NCBI GenBank assembly: GCA_022606135.1
Contig: JABYQN010000001.1
Span: forward strand, 1,426,001-1,490,000
Source: Fomes fomentarius
Taxonomy: Eukaryota; Basidiomycota; Agaricomycetes; Polyporales; Polyporaceae
Length of the DNA stretch: 64,000 nt
Direction: 5' to 3'
In this document: one piece after another, positions 10,994-21,616 of the stretch
How the letters are laid out: each line of letters starts with the position of its first letter
Position numbering within the stretch: the first letter of the stretch is position 1
The notes under the pieces: generated by a model
What the model saw: only the letters and a program-made list of their open reading frames with translations
What the model was told of the DNA's origin: nothing
The model's database searches: none
Translations under genes and position numbers: made by a program

Positions 10994-12171
10994 CGACCAC
11001 CACTCGTCGGCCGTCGAGTGTTTTTGCGCGGCAGCTCTCCCACACCCGAGGACGAGTTGTCAGACTCTCGCGCATTGCACGCCGGGCTATGCAGAACCTA
11101 TCGACCCCGGCGGAACTCGGCAGGCTTGCGATTCCAGTCTAGCTCTAGTTCTTTCGGAATCTGTTCATCGCCACAGGTCAATCTGTACGACGGGACCAGG
11201 ACATACCACGCACTCGCATCTATCCAAGTCAGCTCCGAGTCCTCTATGTCGTCCAATCACATCTGCTAGAGTGGGTACATGAAGAATGGCATCGATCGTA
11301 CGTTCGTATTCTCATGATCATCGGACATGGCTAAGTTGTTGCCATCGGTAGCAGTACTAGTCCACGATCATGGGCTACTAGAGTCACTAAAAACCTTTCA
11401 TTGCACTGGCAGCTGCAGTCCGTTGACGCGTACTGGCTCATACACGAGGACATAGTTTTATCCGGGCAATACCACTAAACGGGTGACTGAGTTTCAATTG
11501 GGCCATACAAGAGGGTGGTCGTACAACCTAGGCGAAGCCACATGTGCTCAGTGTGAAATCGAGAAAGACCGAGAAAGACGCGGTACCCTTCGGCCTCGTA
11601 AACGCTGATTTGCCAACCTTCAGTGCTAAAGCCTGAGCTGTAAGTCCCCATACAGCTATGTGCGTGATGCGGCTGAGTGTCCCGTATGCTAGCTCCGTTT
11701 CAGGGGGCACCAGTAAATCGGGCCGAGAAGAGGCGAGAAGTCGTAACTGCCCTCCTCGCAGACAGGTCGGAAGTCTGCTCGCATACATATACCGAGCGAG
11801 GTTGCGAGAGGGATGATGCAGCTCCCCGTCTCCCCGTGAGAAGGAAGGCGAGATTCCAATTTCTTCATTGTGACGGACTTGATGGGCAGATGGATGTCCT
11901 AAAACACAAAGGACGGACGTTATCCCGGTCAGTAAAGTCGATGTTGCGTACAACCCTAAAGCTCGCAACGTCCACGCCAAGCCTCAAAAGGTCAGACAAC
12001 GATAGCACGACGTTTCATTATAGCGATAGTACGACAAGCGGCAGATATTGATAACTACACAAGCTCAGCACAGCGGTGTTACAACGTGCAGAGAAACAAA
12101 CAAGACAGTATAGCACGTACGCAGAGCATATCAAGACAGAGCGGATAACAAAGCAAAACGACAGACTGGTC
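10994..12171. other. ORF-poor stretch between the possible remnant and the orphan gene
   Basis: No family recognised. Frames 10878-11282 and 11018-11269 (plus) could be shifted continuations of the fragment at 10778, being Ser/Pro-rich with no motif. Frame 11528-11980 (minus) and frame 11677-12051 (plus) overlap each other and look like chance. The last part should contain the 3' end of the minus-strand gene that stops at 12172. Confidence 0.35.
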
Positions 12172-14113
12172 CTAGCATCTAACAGGCGCGCTGATCCCCG
12201 TCATGAAACCCTGGAGTATCGGCGGGATGGTGATATCATTTTGTTCACCGGATCGAGCACTACCTTTCATGTATGTGCCCCTCTGTGTATCTTCTTCTCC
12301 GAGGTCCTTCACGGTGGATACTTCGGACGATGTGGTGCTGGACAAGAACGACGCCAACGACGGAGTGGGAGAGGACTGGCGGGGGGGAGACACCCATTTG
12401 GTAATCTCCGCCTGATCGTAGTAACGGCGCGGGCGCGATTGCGATGAGCCTGCGAGGTCTCCGCCTGTGATAGTTACAACGTCGTCATCGTCGTCATCGG
12501 AGACCGTGCGAGTTGACGCGTTGAACCGTGCTGTGTTGCGGTGCAGAGCGTTGATGAACTCGTAGTACGAACACGAAGCGTGCACACACTCACCATCACT
12601 GTGTGCGGTCCAATCGGATTCGGAAGCAGGGATCTCGCCGTTCTCCATCACCACATCTTGTCCTTGTCCAGTGAGCTGATCCTGTTCCATGTCTGAATCT
12701 TCGTACTCCCACTGGATGGGCTCAGGAACCTACATGAGCAAGCACTAGTAAGAACCTCCCCCAAAACTCCCATCATCGAATCGGGTCGCGGGTCAAGGCC
12801 AAGAAGCAAGTGCCCGTAGAGCGTCGCGGTCCAGCCGCCCGTCTCGTGTAAGACACACTGAACGGAACGTCGACGGAAATTGGGGAACGTTTCCTAGTTG
12901 CTCGGCACTAACCTGTGGGATCACCCATGCACCGGGAAGAGGGCGTGGCTGAGTCGAGGTTGCGGCCGAAGCAAACCAGAAGAAAAGTTGTTCGATCACT
13001 GTTGGCTCCATGGAATTCCAGCTGACGACGGGAGATACCCATGCTTGCGTCATTTCTACCACACCAATAGAACATGAGCTGCACAAGCATACGCGTAGTA
13101 AAGTTGGAACCGCACCTGCCGAGAACGTTCCAAAGACCCACTCGTTGTAGTTCGTCAAGACGAAGTAGCGCGGCCGCTTGTGAGAACAGACGTCATAGAT
13201 CTTAGCCCAGACGCGGTGTACGCCCCGCATTATTTGTCCGGGCTTTGTGGGAGCATTAGGTAGCTAGCGATGAAAAGGGGTTAGAGATTGCACATAAGTG
13301 CATAGCTCCTAACATACCATGCGGCTATGGACGAACATCTGCAAGTCTCTTGTGGAGAGTATCCAGGGAGCTTGCACGAAAACAGCAATCGACGGCTTCC
13401 TGAGGTCGCCGGCGTCCATCATAGTCATTTCAGCGGGACCCCAGATGACGGATCGCATGAGTTGATAGTCACGATGAATCTCTTCGCGAAAGTCATAGTC
13501 GACGGTCTCTGGATAGGCCAGCTGCATCATACGATGAACCGTTTGAAGGGGATAATCGGAAACCCATTTGAAGACACTGCAAAACAGGTAAAAATATATG
13601 AGCAAAAGCCATGATAAATGGGTAGGGTCGTACCGTGACAGATCGGCTACATTCCCGATGATTTTCTCATTAATCTGGTAGCCTCGTTCAGGTGCAGGTA
13701 TAGTGATATCTGAGCCGAGTTCGGTATCCCCGTCAGACTCGCCCCTCGGGGTATCAGGTAAGTGTATTTGATTGACTACCACAGGCGACATAGTGGGTGA
13801 GTGAGATCAGAAGGCACAAGGACGAGGTATGAGAAGACTTACATGCGAGTGCCTGGTTCAGAATCATGGGTTGTATGTGGATAGATTCAAGGACGCGATA
13901 ATTCTCGTAAGTGATTGCTAGGCTGATTTGGTGGCTAGGCTGGCCCGATGAGGGGATCGGAGGTGCTTCCTGAGCCATCTTCATCTGAGGCAGGACAGCT
14001 GCCTGAGCATATCGCCGCAGGTTCTGATGGGGCCGAGGAATTGCTGGAGTTGGAGGCGGAAAGCTCATGTAGGTAAGAGTCGCCTTAGCCGCGCCAAAAA
14101 TCCACTCGGCCAT
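12172..14113 (-). CDS. Uncharacterised lineage-specific protein
   Basis: A multi-exon gene of unknown function. Starting at 14113 the protein begins MAEWIFGAAKATLTYMSFPP, followed by a Pro-rich linker and ITYENYRVLESIHIQPMILN. Later exons give the segments ERGYQINEKIIGNVADLSR, FKWVSDYPLQTVHRMMQLAY, QAPWILSTRDLQMFVHSRM, VHRVWAKIYDVCSHKRPRYF, VLTNYNEWVFGTF and VSPVVSWNSMEPTVIEQLFF. The tail is acidic and Ser-rich with a run of six Asp. Splice sites link the segments with short introns, so this looks expressed. From memory, proteins with such RYFVLT-NYN-W-FG segments are abundant, fast-evolving and unnamed in Agaricomycetes; that is recollection, not a search. No catalytic motif is visible. The exact end is approximate. 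Confidence 0.65.
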
Positions 14114-16108
14114 CCTGGTGAGACGCTAGAGAGTTAACGAGTGCAACAAGGATGGACGGGGGCGGCGTGGAGGCACTGTAGATATATGAAGTCTGGGAAC
14201 GGCCGTAGCATACTGGATCCTGGGAGCTTCCATGGCGACGACCCGTCAACAAAAAGACTTCATGGGATCTGCAAAAGTACAGTTGTTGTTCAGGTGCTCA
14301 AGCTAGAAGCAAGACAAGGACGAGGCTGGACAGGATGCGTGACAATAAGGACAGTGTTGTTCTCATCCATCTTGCGAAGACGAGTCGCCTCCCAGAACAA
14401 GGCCAACAGAAGCCAACGCGTCTCACTTGATGAGTCATTGTCCCCAAATGGAAACAAGAGCGCCGACTAGCGCCGTGAGTGGAGGCGGCTGTGCATTGTG
14501 CCATGTTTAGTACACTTGAAAGTGAACTTAAGCTTCAAATCCAGATGTCAGCGCAAAGCCTGTTCCATGAAGTTAAGACTAGGTGAATGGTGCTTTAAAA
14601 AAGAAGGTTTCATCTGATTATTGGCTGACACAAAGTCCGACTGTACAGGGGCGTGTACTGACACCGTCTAGCTGAGTCGCTGACGGCCTCGAAGTCATCG
14701 AAGGACGGCTGCATATAGGAATTTTTTCACTTGTGCTGCTGCTTGCTGGCTTGTGTCACATCCTTTAGCCGGAAGAAGCTGACCGGTATTACACGCCAGC
14801 CTGCATCCATGCCATTCCGATACTAGTTGGGTGGGCACTACTACGAGGGTGAGCATTATGAACATTGCGCAAAGTCCTCGAGTGCAATGTTATATACGGC
14901 TTCAAATTTGGAGGGCGAGCCCACCCATCTGGATCACCAAACCCAGTACCTGCAGCGGCACTCCTTTGGGAGGGGACACATGCCGCAGTGATCAGGGTCC
15001 CCCATGGGGCACGGAGACGGCTGTTTCTCCGCTCACATAACACGTCCCATTGCCCGCGTCGCAACTTCGCCCCCAGACGCATCGCAGGACTTATGTACGG
15101 GCCAGCCTCGCGAGACCCGCAGCTCCATGCCACCAGCCGTCAGCGAGCGCTGAGTGCGGAAGGGTGTTCTCCTTCCAGCCAACGCCGATCCTCCGAGCCT
15201 CCGGTAAAGCTTCGCGGGACACATAGGAGTGCACAACTATGCTGGTTGGGTCGTGTATCGGGCCATCTGCGAGGAGCACATGTCGCTGGGTTCGAACTGC
15301 ATCCGATTCACCCGAGCTGAGGTCTTCTGCAGGCACGGTTGGGCCGCGAGCGCATATGGATGCGCGTTTCTTGGAACGACTGTCGCGGAAGGGTACGGCG
15401 GACGTGCGTTCATCTGGCAGGATGTTGATGGACGAAGGCTGCACATAATGGCACTGGACGCCTGTTGAGACAACTGGAATGGTCCTCCGGTCGGAGATGA
15501 GCTAGTGAGGCCGTACAATGAACTCGATCGCCCACGCAAGTGAATCCGGCAGTCATATGTGGCATATGAGATTGGCGCGTGATGACAGACGGATGTAATT
15601 GCATTGTGGCGTAAGGCGTTGGGTAGATATAGATACATATTAGGCAATAGCGCATACGGGGAATAGATACCAGTACAACAATATCCGAGATACTAGTAGA
15701 GCACGATTATCCAGCGCACTGCGCCAAACATAGAGTACTTGGCTATTGACGCTAGCGGCGTCCCAAACTCAAGGTGCGAAATTCGGAAAGCAATGTGTGG
15801 GGGCGGTTGAGGGTGGGGGAATGTTGCGATGCTAAGAAAGTAGGGTGGCTGTTGTGGTATGCCGCAGGAATAGAGAAGGAAGCAAGGTGAGGAGCGCGGT
15901 CGCGTCATGAGCATCCGAGGACCCCTCGACCGCCGCCTCGCATGATACAGTCAGCACACAGGCTTTCGCTAATCCTGATGGGGTTGCGCTGCGGCTGCTG
16001 CATCATCCTCGCGCAGGCATTCGACCTACAACCTGCGTCGCAAAAGCTCGGGGTCAGTATGCATCCTGGTATGACGCGATAACGTGGAAATCGCCAAGAC
16101 TGGAATAG
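14114..16108. other. ORF-poor spacer
   Basis: About 2 kb upstream of the orphan gene. Frames at 14789-15133, 15091-15444 and 15237-15647 (all minus) might be exons of one unrecognised gene. The segment around SIVVHSYVSREALPEARRIG looks protein-like. I cannot connect them with good splice sites or place them in a family. A decayed gene is as likely. Confidence 0.35.
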
Positions 16109-16144
16109 CGAGGGAGGGAGGGAGGGAGGGAGGGAGGGAGGGAG
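16109..16144. repeat. GGGA microsatellite
   Basis: A run of about eight consecutive GAGG/GGGA units. It contains more than four G-triplets in a row separated by single A residues, so the plus strand can in principle form a G-quadruplex. It is not inside a recognised gene. Confidence 0.9.
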
Positions 16145-17342
16145 ATGTATGACCACAATACTGACCAACTGGATGGGCGTGGTTCCTACTGAACAAACAA
16201 TTTGATCGAAGGCAGTCTTGCTGACGAGTGGACATGGGGATGAAATGTTGGCAAAGGAGGTGCAGCCTGCCGTCGATAACCTAGAACAGAGCCAGCCCGT
16301 ATATCAATGATGCCATACATCGTCGACCGCTCAGAGAGCGCACTTACGTTATGGCACATTGGGAATAGAGTTTGTACAATAGAAGGAATAGGGGCGACCT
16401 GGCGTAGAGAAGTGGGAGCGGCTTGATGTCTCGACTGGCCACCGGAGGCGGGGTATAAGTACAAGACTAGAGCCCATCACTTGACTGGAAGCGAGGCGTA
16501 CTGGAGGCTTAATCCGGTTGCACGTTGACCGCGTTCTGGTGCAATCGGCGAGCCTGCGGGGTGAGGCTTGGGGCCCTCGCTTTTGCCATATGCGCTTGAA
16601 CCCACAAGCCGTCGCGGGGCGGCGCCTCTCTCAATTCGATCAAAAAATGCTGAATAGTGCGAGGTGATGTCGGTACGCCCGAGGAAGCTACCTCGAGCCG
16701 ATGGAACGGAAGGGGGCATTCCATGAGAAGGCGTTCAAAATGCCGTCCAGATCGAGAGGACCCTTACATGTACACAGCGAAGCGTCGCTCGTTGTCCCCT
16801 CAAGCTTTATCTTCACACCTGATGCGGTAAAGCAACGAAGGATTTGATAAAATATCGAGTATCTTCGTCGTGCTTACCACGAGGCGGCGAGCGTGGCGAA
16901 CACATGTTGTGTGGTTGTTGCGAGATCCAAATTCTGGACCCCGACACGCCTCTGACGGATTAGGGCTACGAGCCGACACATTAGCCTTTCATATTGGTAC
17001 GAGCGCGCGACGGTATACCTCCGCTGTACGCAGCATAGATCCTTCCGGTTACCAACTTCCGACTTCAAACTCTGCGCAGTATGCACTAACATAAGCACCT
17101 GGACTGCACAATGGGGTCATGCATCTGAAACTGTCCACATAAATGTTCCCCCTGTCTGCCGAAGGTCGTCGATCTTGGTGCTGGGCGGACACGTTCACGG
17201 GGCATCAAGGTAGACCATGGGTATGACCAGGTCAACGTCACGGGCCGACGAGTGAATCATACTATAGTGCGGGGAGGGAGTCGCACGCAGGTCGCTGTGA
17301 AGACAGCCTATAGTATAGGCATAGTATATGAACGGACCCTAC
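16145..17342. other. ORF-poor spacer downstream of MRP21
   Basis: No gene recognised. Frame 16477-16719 (minus, beginning MPPSVPSARGSFLGRTDITS) has a plausible composition but no family. A perfect palindrome CCTATAGTATAGG lies at 17307-17319, just beyond the MRP21 stop, in an AT-richer patch that may contain its 3' end. Confidence 0.4.
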
Positions 17343-17977
17343 TCATGCGCCACGGGCACGGATCTCATTGACCAGCTGCACCTTCTTCCTCACCTGCCAG
17401 AGTGTTAATACAACCCCGATGAATCACAGTAGCTAAATGCATACCTCGTGCGCAAACCGTCTCCTCCAGCGCAGACTCCTAAGCCGGTTCCTCTTCTCGC
17501 CCTTCTTCTCGTGCCTCTCGTCGCGAACATGACTCGAGCGGACATTATTGATAGCTAAGATGCCCTTGAGCATCGCCAGTGCTGATCCGACGTCCCTGAC
17601 CACGGGCACGCTTCGTCCTGCCCAGTATCAGTCAGTACAATATCGACGCATTAGTCTATCAGCAACGCACCAGAGTAGGCGTTATGTGGCCTCTGTAGCT
17701 GGCTGACAATCGACTTCTCCATTTCGGCCCAGATCGCTTCCGGGCTCTTATTTTTGTTGTCATTTTTGGGTTGCTTCTGGCCGAGGTCATAGACATCCTG
17801 CCACGACTTCGAAGAGTTGTTGTACACAACGCGCTGATGTTGACCTTCAATCCATGCGGATTGCCGGGTAAGACTTGTCGTCAGAGCGCGGGTTTGAGCA
17901 GCAAGGCGAGCAGTAGCGGAAGTGTGACGACATATTTGTCGCACGACCGACCAGTTGAAGTGACGCACGGGGAACAT
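17343..17977 (-). CDS. MRP21: Mitochondrial small-subunit ribosomal protein bS21m (Mrp21)
   Basis: A component of the mitochondrial 37S ribosomal subunit. The N-terminus from 17977 is rich in Arg, Ser, Thr and Ala with almost no acid (it starts MFPVRHFNWSVVRQICRHTS), as expected of a mitochondrial presequence. The C-terminal part is the S21 fold: after an intron with a gtgcgt donor the sequence reads GRSVPVVRDVGSALAMLKGI, then NNVRSSHVRDERHEKKGEKR and a very basic end NEIRARGA. Two introns are clear, one within the Ser-Gly-Arg junction and one before the last exon. An in-frame upstream ATG exists at 18064 but would put a hydrophobic, Cys-containing stretch in front of the presequence, so I prefer 17977. 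Confidence 0.85.
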
Positions 17978-18131
17978 GATACGAGAAGTGGCAGAGGAAT
18001 AGTACTGACTCAAGCAGCAATACGACGTCGACAACCCGAGGCGGCTGTGACGGACCCCGGCCACCGCTATTTCCTCTTCTAGATACCACGATCGCGTCCG
18101 AGCATGGTTTCGTCCTCATCTCTCCGCTCCC

Positions 18132-19190
18132 ATGTCCGCAGAGGTGCTAGCAGAGGAATTCGAGGTACGATGATGTTGACTGATTGAGCCAATCTCTGAT
18201 TTGGATGCCCAGGTACTCGAATCTATCTATCCCACTGAGCTCACAAGTGCGTCGCGTCTGTACAACTCCGGAGCCCATGGCCATCTCCAGCTGAGACTCA
18301 TGCAAAGAATTATCCGAAAGGGAAATACGCATTGAGGTTGAGCCCGATGATCCGGTAGAAGGCGTGGACGAAAGTCAGTGCTTCAACAGTGATACTCTTC
18401 TGGACGCGCTAACCGTACGCGCAGTCGCGGTGGCTCTCAGCGTCGAGTACACCGATGAATACCCCGATGCCGTGCCCCAGTTCTCAATAGAGGTGGAACG
18501 TGGAGAGATGGATGAGAGTGAAATCAAGCAACTCCTTGGTGAACTGGAGAAAGTGGTATGTCCATTCCTATCGAATGCAATCTGATCTTCTCATGTCGGT
18601 AACCTACAGGGAGAGGAGAACCTTGGGATGGCCATGACCTTCACAATAGTGACCCATCTGAGGGAACGACTGTCGTCTCTCGTACGCGAGAGAGAGGAGC
18701 GAATACGAAAAGAAGACACGGAAAGGGAACGGCGTGCGCTTGAGGTATGTTCGGCTGCTCGTCGGTTCCGCGAGCATATACCAATCTTACATCCCTGCAG
18801 GCTGAAGAAGCAAGGACTCGAGGCACCCCCGTTACAGTCGAGTCATTCAGAGTCTGGAAGACGAAGTTTGACAAGGAAATGGCAGCGAAACGTGCGCGAG
18901 AAGAGGAAGAGAAAGTCAAGGGTCTGTCACCAAAAGAAAGAGAAGAGTACAAAAGGAGTCACACACGACTCAGCGGTGCGCATCTGATTATCTGAAATGA
19001 GCCATACATAGATGAACCCGTTTGCTTTCTAGGCCGGCAACTTTTCGAGCGCGATCGGAACCTGGGCACGTTGGACGAGGGCCTCGCCGAAGAGGACGCA
19101 GTCTCAGTCGACATTAGTCAATATGACCGGACTGCGGTCGAAGACGAAGAGAACGATGAAGACCGTATCACGTTTAGCGATAGCGAGTGA
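18132..19190 (+). CDS. GIR2: RWD-domain protein, Gir2/RWDD1 family
   Basis: Gir2-type proteins bind Gcn1 and the Rbg GTPases on ribosomes. The RWD domain starts at the N-terminus (EEFEVLESIYPTEL after the first intron) and contains the signature VEYTDEYPDAVPQF. After the GEENLGMAMTFTIVTHLRE segment comes a long charged coiled coil (REREERIRKEDTERERRALE) and then FRVWKTKFDKEMAAKRA and GLSPKEREEYKRSHTRLSGR. The tail is acidic (DEENDEDRITFSDSE) before the TGA at 19188. The gene has at least five exons. Its start lies about 150 nt from the MRP21 start on the other strand, so the two probably share a promoter region. The stop converges with the hydrolase gene about 100 nt away. Confidence 0.88.
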
Positions 19191-19294
19191 ACGTGATCAC
19201 ACATGATCCGTCCCTGTACGATCTGTAGCGTTTGCACAGTAGCCACACGAGTTGTATGTTTAGTCTAGACATCTATGCGAGTCCCATGCACGCT

Positions 19295-21094
19295 CTATAA
19301 TCCCGCGAGAAGACCGCCCTCGCCCTCCGCCCCAACGACATGACCTCCGCCCTCGACTTCCTTGCAACCGATGTCATCTCTGTCAACCTCCTTGAGGAAG
19401 CCATCTACCTCGTGCAGAGAACGCCCACGTCGCTCTCCCACAACCAAATCTTCACCGGCCGCTCTTATCCATTCCACGACAGGCTTCTTAATCCACCTTT
19501 CGAGTGTTCCAAACTGCTTCCCTGCCTCGAACCAGCCCAGGTGGCCTCCTCCTTTAGTGACCGCGAAGACGACCCATCCATTATCTGTAGCGTCCACGGG
19601 AACGTGGCTTGCAATAGGGTCGTCGGCGGAGCTTATTGCAAGGTACGGCACTCGGATATCGCCCAACATCGTGTGGCTCGTTGCAGCAGCGTAGTAGTCA
19701 TGGGCCGAAGGGAATGGGAAGGGAGGCGATGACCCTCCAGCTAAGCGCGTGATCGTGTCATCAAACTCGACCAATGTCATATTCTTCTTAGGTAGTGACG
19801 CCTGCAGCGTTTTCCAGAGCTGCGAGTCTGGGAATCTGGCGAGGGAGTCGTTGTGCCGTGCGACGAGGTTCTGTAGATTCTGGGCCATTCCACGGGAATA
19901 AATATGCCGGTGCAGGAAACGTCTCTCCAACCTAAACGGCAAACCTTAGAAGCCTGAACGTGCAGGAACGATTGATTCGAGAAACGCACCGGTCACTTGA
20001 CACCACTAGATCCCACGGCTGGCGAGTACACCACGCAGGCAATAACACACGAGGCTGATCAGTGGATGGCAGGATAATGCCATATTGCTGGACTTACGGA
20101 ACCAAGTGCACAGCCAGCAACGAGCCGGGATTTCGGCCCTTCTTGGGCCAGGTACCGCGTGAGCACATTGGCACCAAGCGAGAAGCCAACGCCGATGAGC
20201 GGCGCATTGGGATACAGTTTGGCTATGAACATGACGGCCACACGAATGTCGTCGGTATGAAGGGCCGAGTAGAGCTGCGGACTGGTAATAGGCACGCCGG
20301 CACCTGTTGGCGAAAGAGACATCATGAATTAAGTACTCCGTCACAGTGGGGGCGCAGGATGACTCACAACCGCGAAAGTTGACGACGATGCCACGGTAAC
20401 CCAGACCGCCTCGCTCGACAGGCGTGCACACTGGCGCGAGGATGGATCGTACATACGACTCATGGGAACCTGCCAACTTGTCGTGAGCCATGTTAACGCG
20501 CCGGAGCCCGAGTCGAGTCAGCCCGAACCTCCCGTGAGACCATGTAGGACGACGACGATCGGCGTGTCGTCCTTGAGCGTGCGCTCCTGAGCTGGCGGTG
20601 TAAAGTCCAGGCCGCTATATGCGACATGTTCAGCGACCCATATGACTATAACTGTGTACATGGGCTCGACAGGCATGTACTCACATGGTTCCCCCATCCA
20701 ATGTCCGAATAAGTCTCCTACGGAGGGTTCATGATGCGGAGTCGGTGCGGGTATTGCAGGGCCTGCGTACCTGTCGTACTCGATTTTGTCTATCTTCGAG
20801 AAGTCACCTAGGACGCAGTAAGCCGTCTGCAAATGGCCGCTTCACGTTGGACGGAATATGAGGATTGTGACGATGTCTCGGAACAGACAGTAAAACGCAC
20901 CTGTTCAGCCACCAGGCGGGCCGGAACTCCCTCAACAAAGACGGACATCGGAGCTCGATGAATTCTTGCAGAGTGATTCTCTCCACTACTTTCGAGCTCG
21001 CCGTTGCTCTTGCAGAAAGTGTTGCGGGGTTTGCTCCGTAGTAGAGCTTTGGCACATAGTAAGCAGCAGACAGGAAGCTGAATAGAGCACCCAT
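19295..21094 (-). CDS. Alpha/beta hydrolase, YheT/EEB1-EHT1 (ABHD1/3-like) family
   Basis: A serine hydrolase of the group that contains yeast Eeb1, Eht1 and YMR210W (medium-chain fatty-acid ethyl ester synthesis or hydrolysis, monoacylglycerol or phospholipid lipase). The start at 21094 gives a hydrophobic N-terminus (MGALFSFLSAAYYVPKLYYG). The family block PAWWLNSGHLQTAYCVLG appears after splicing, then PIVVVLHGLTGGSGSHESYV, GLGYRGIVVNFRGC, the nucleophile elbow GVGFSLGANVLTRYLAQEGP (GxSxG), an acid in SSADDPIASHVPVD and a His in TKGGGHLGWFE, so the catalytic triad is complete. About six exons. The exact substrate cannot be read from sequence. The gene is transcribed in the same direction as the armadillo gene upstream. 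Confidence 0.85.
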
Positions 21095-21616
21095 TCTAGA
21101 CTACGACAGCTTGAAGACAGACGGTGCGCGGCGACGGTCACAGCCAAGAGACTACTACAGCGAAAAGAATGGCTTGAGAAGAGCAGACGGAGGGATCTGG
21201 AGCGAGGCCGCCATCGCCGACGTCGAGCGGCGAGTTCCACACGCTCGGCAGAACGATAGCCACTCGTCCTCAACCTTGACATCATTCCTCCAGTCCGGTA
21301 ATCGAAGCGTCCGACCCGAGCGCCCACCTCCCATTCGCCATGAATTTGATGCTGCCCTACAAGTGCCGAGCGAACGCGAAGGTTGATCAGGTTGAAACAA
21401 CGCTGTTTGTATAATGGCGCGGGCAGATAGGGACAGAGATGTCAGGATTGTGCGAATACTCGTTAACAAAGCATATTCGAAACCAAGGAATACAAACATG
21501 AAGCTACTAAGAAGCTACGACAGTGATACATCGATACATAGCAAGTGCATTCTACATGCGATCAATACAGGGCAACACCAGTCATCAGTCACAGTCGACG
21601 AGACCCAGCACCTTCT
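21095..21616. other. Spacer between the SmgGDS-like gene and the hydrolase gene
   Basis: About 520 nt that must contain the 3' end of the upstream minus-strand gene and the promoter of the hydrolase gene. The plus-strand frame 21414-22052 mostly lies antisense to the armadillo gene and is a shadow. Confidence 0.5.

Noticed and set aside
16109..16144. CRISPR-like repeat
   Set aside because: The unit is four bases with no spacers; it is a simple microsatellite in a eukaryotic genome.
10091..17342. Transposon or retroelement
   Set aside because: I looked for reverse transcriptase, integrase, transposase and terminal repeat signals and saw none. The orphan gene has many introns, unlike a mobile element.
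17978..18064. MRP21 start at 18064
   Set aside because: It is in frame, but the extra residues are Cys-containing and mask the typical mitochondrial presequence that starts at 17977.
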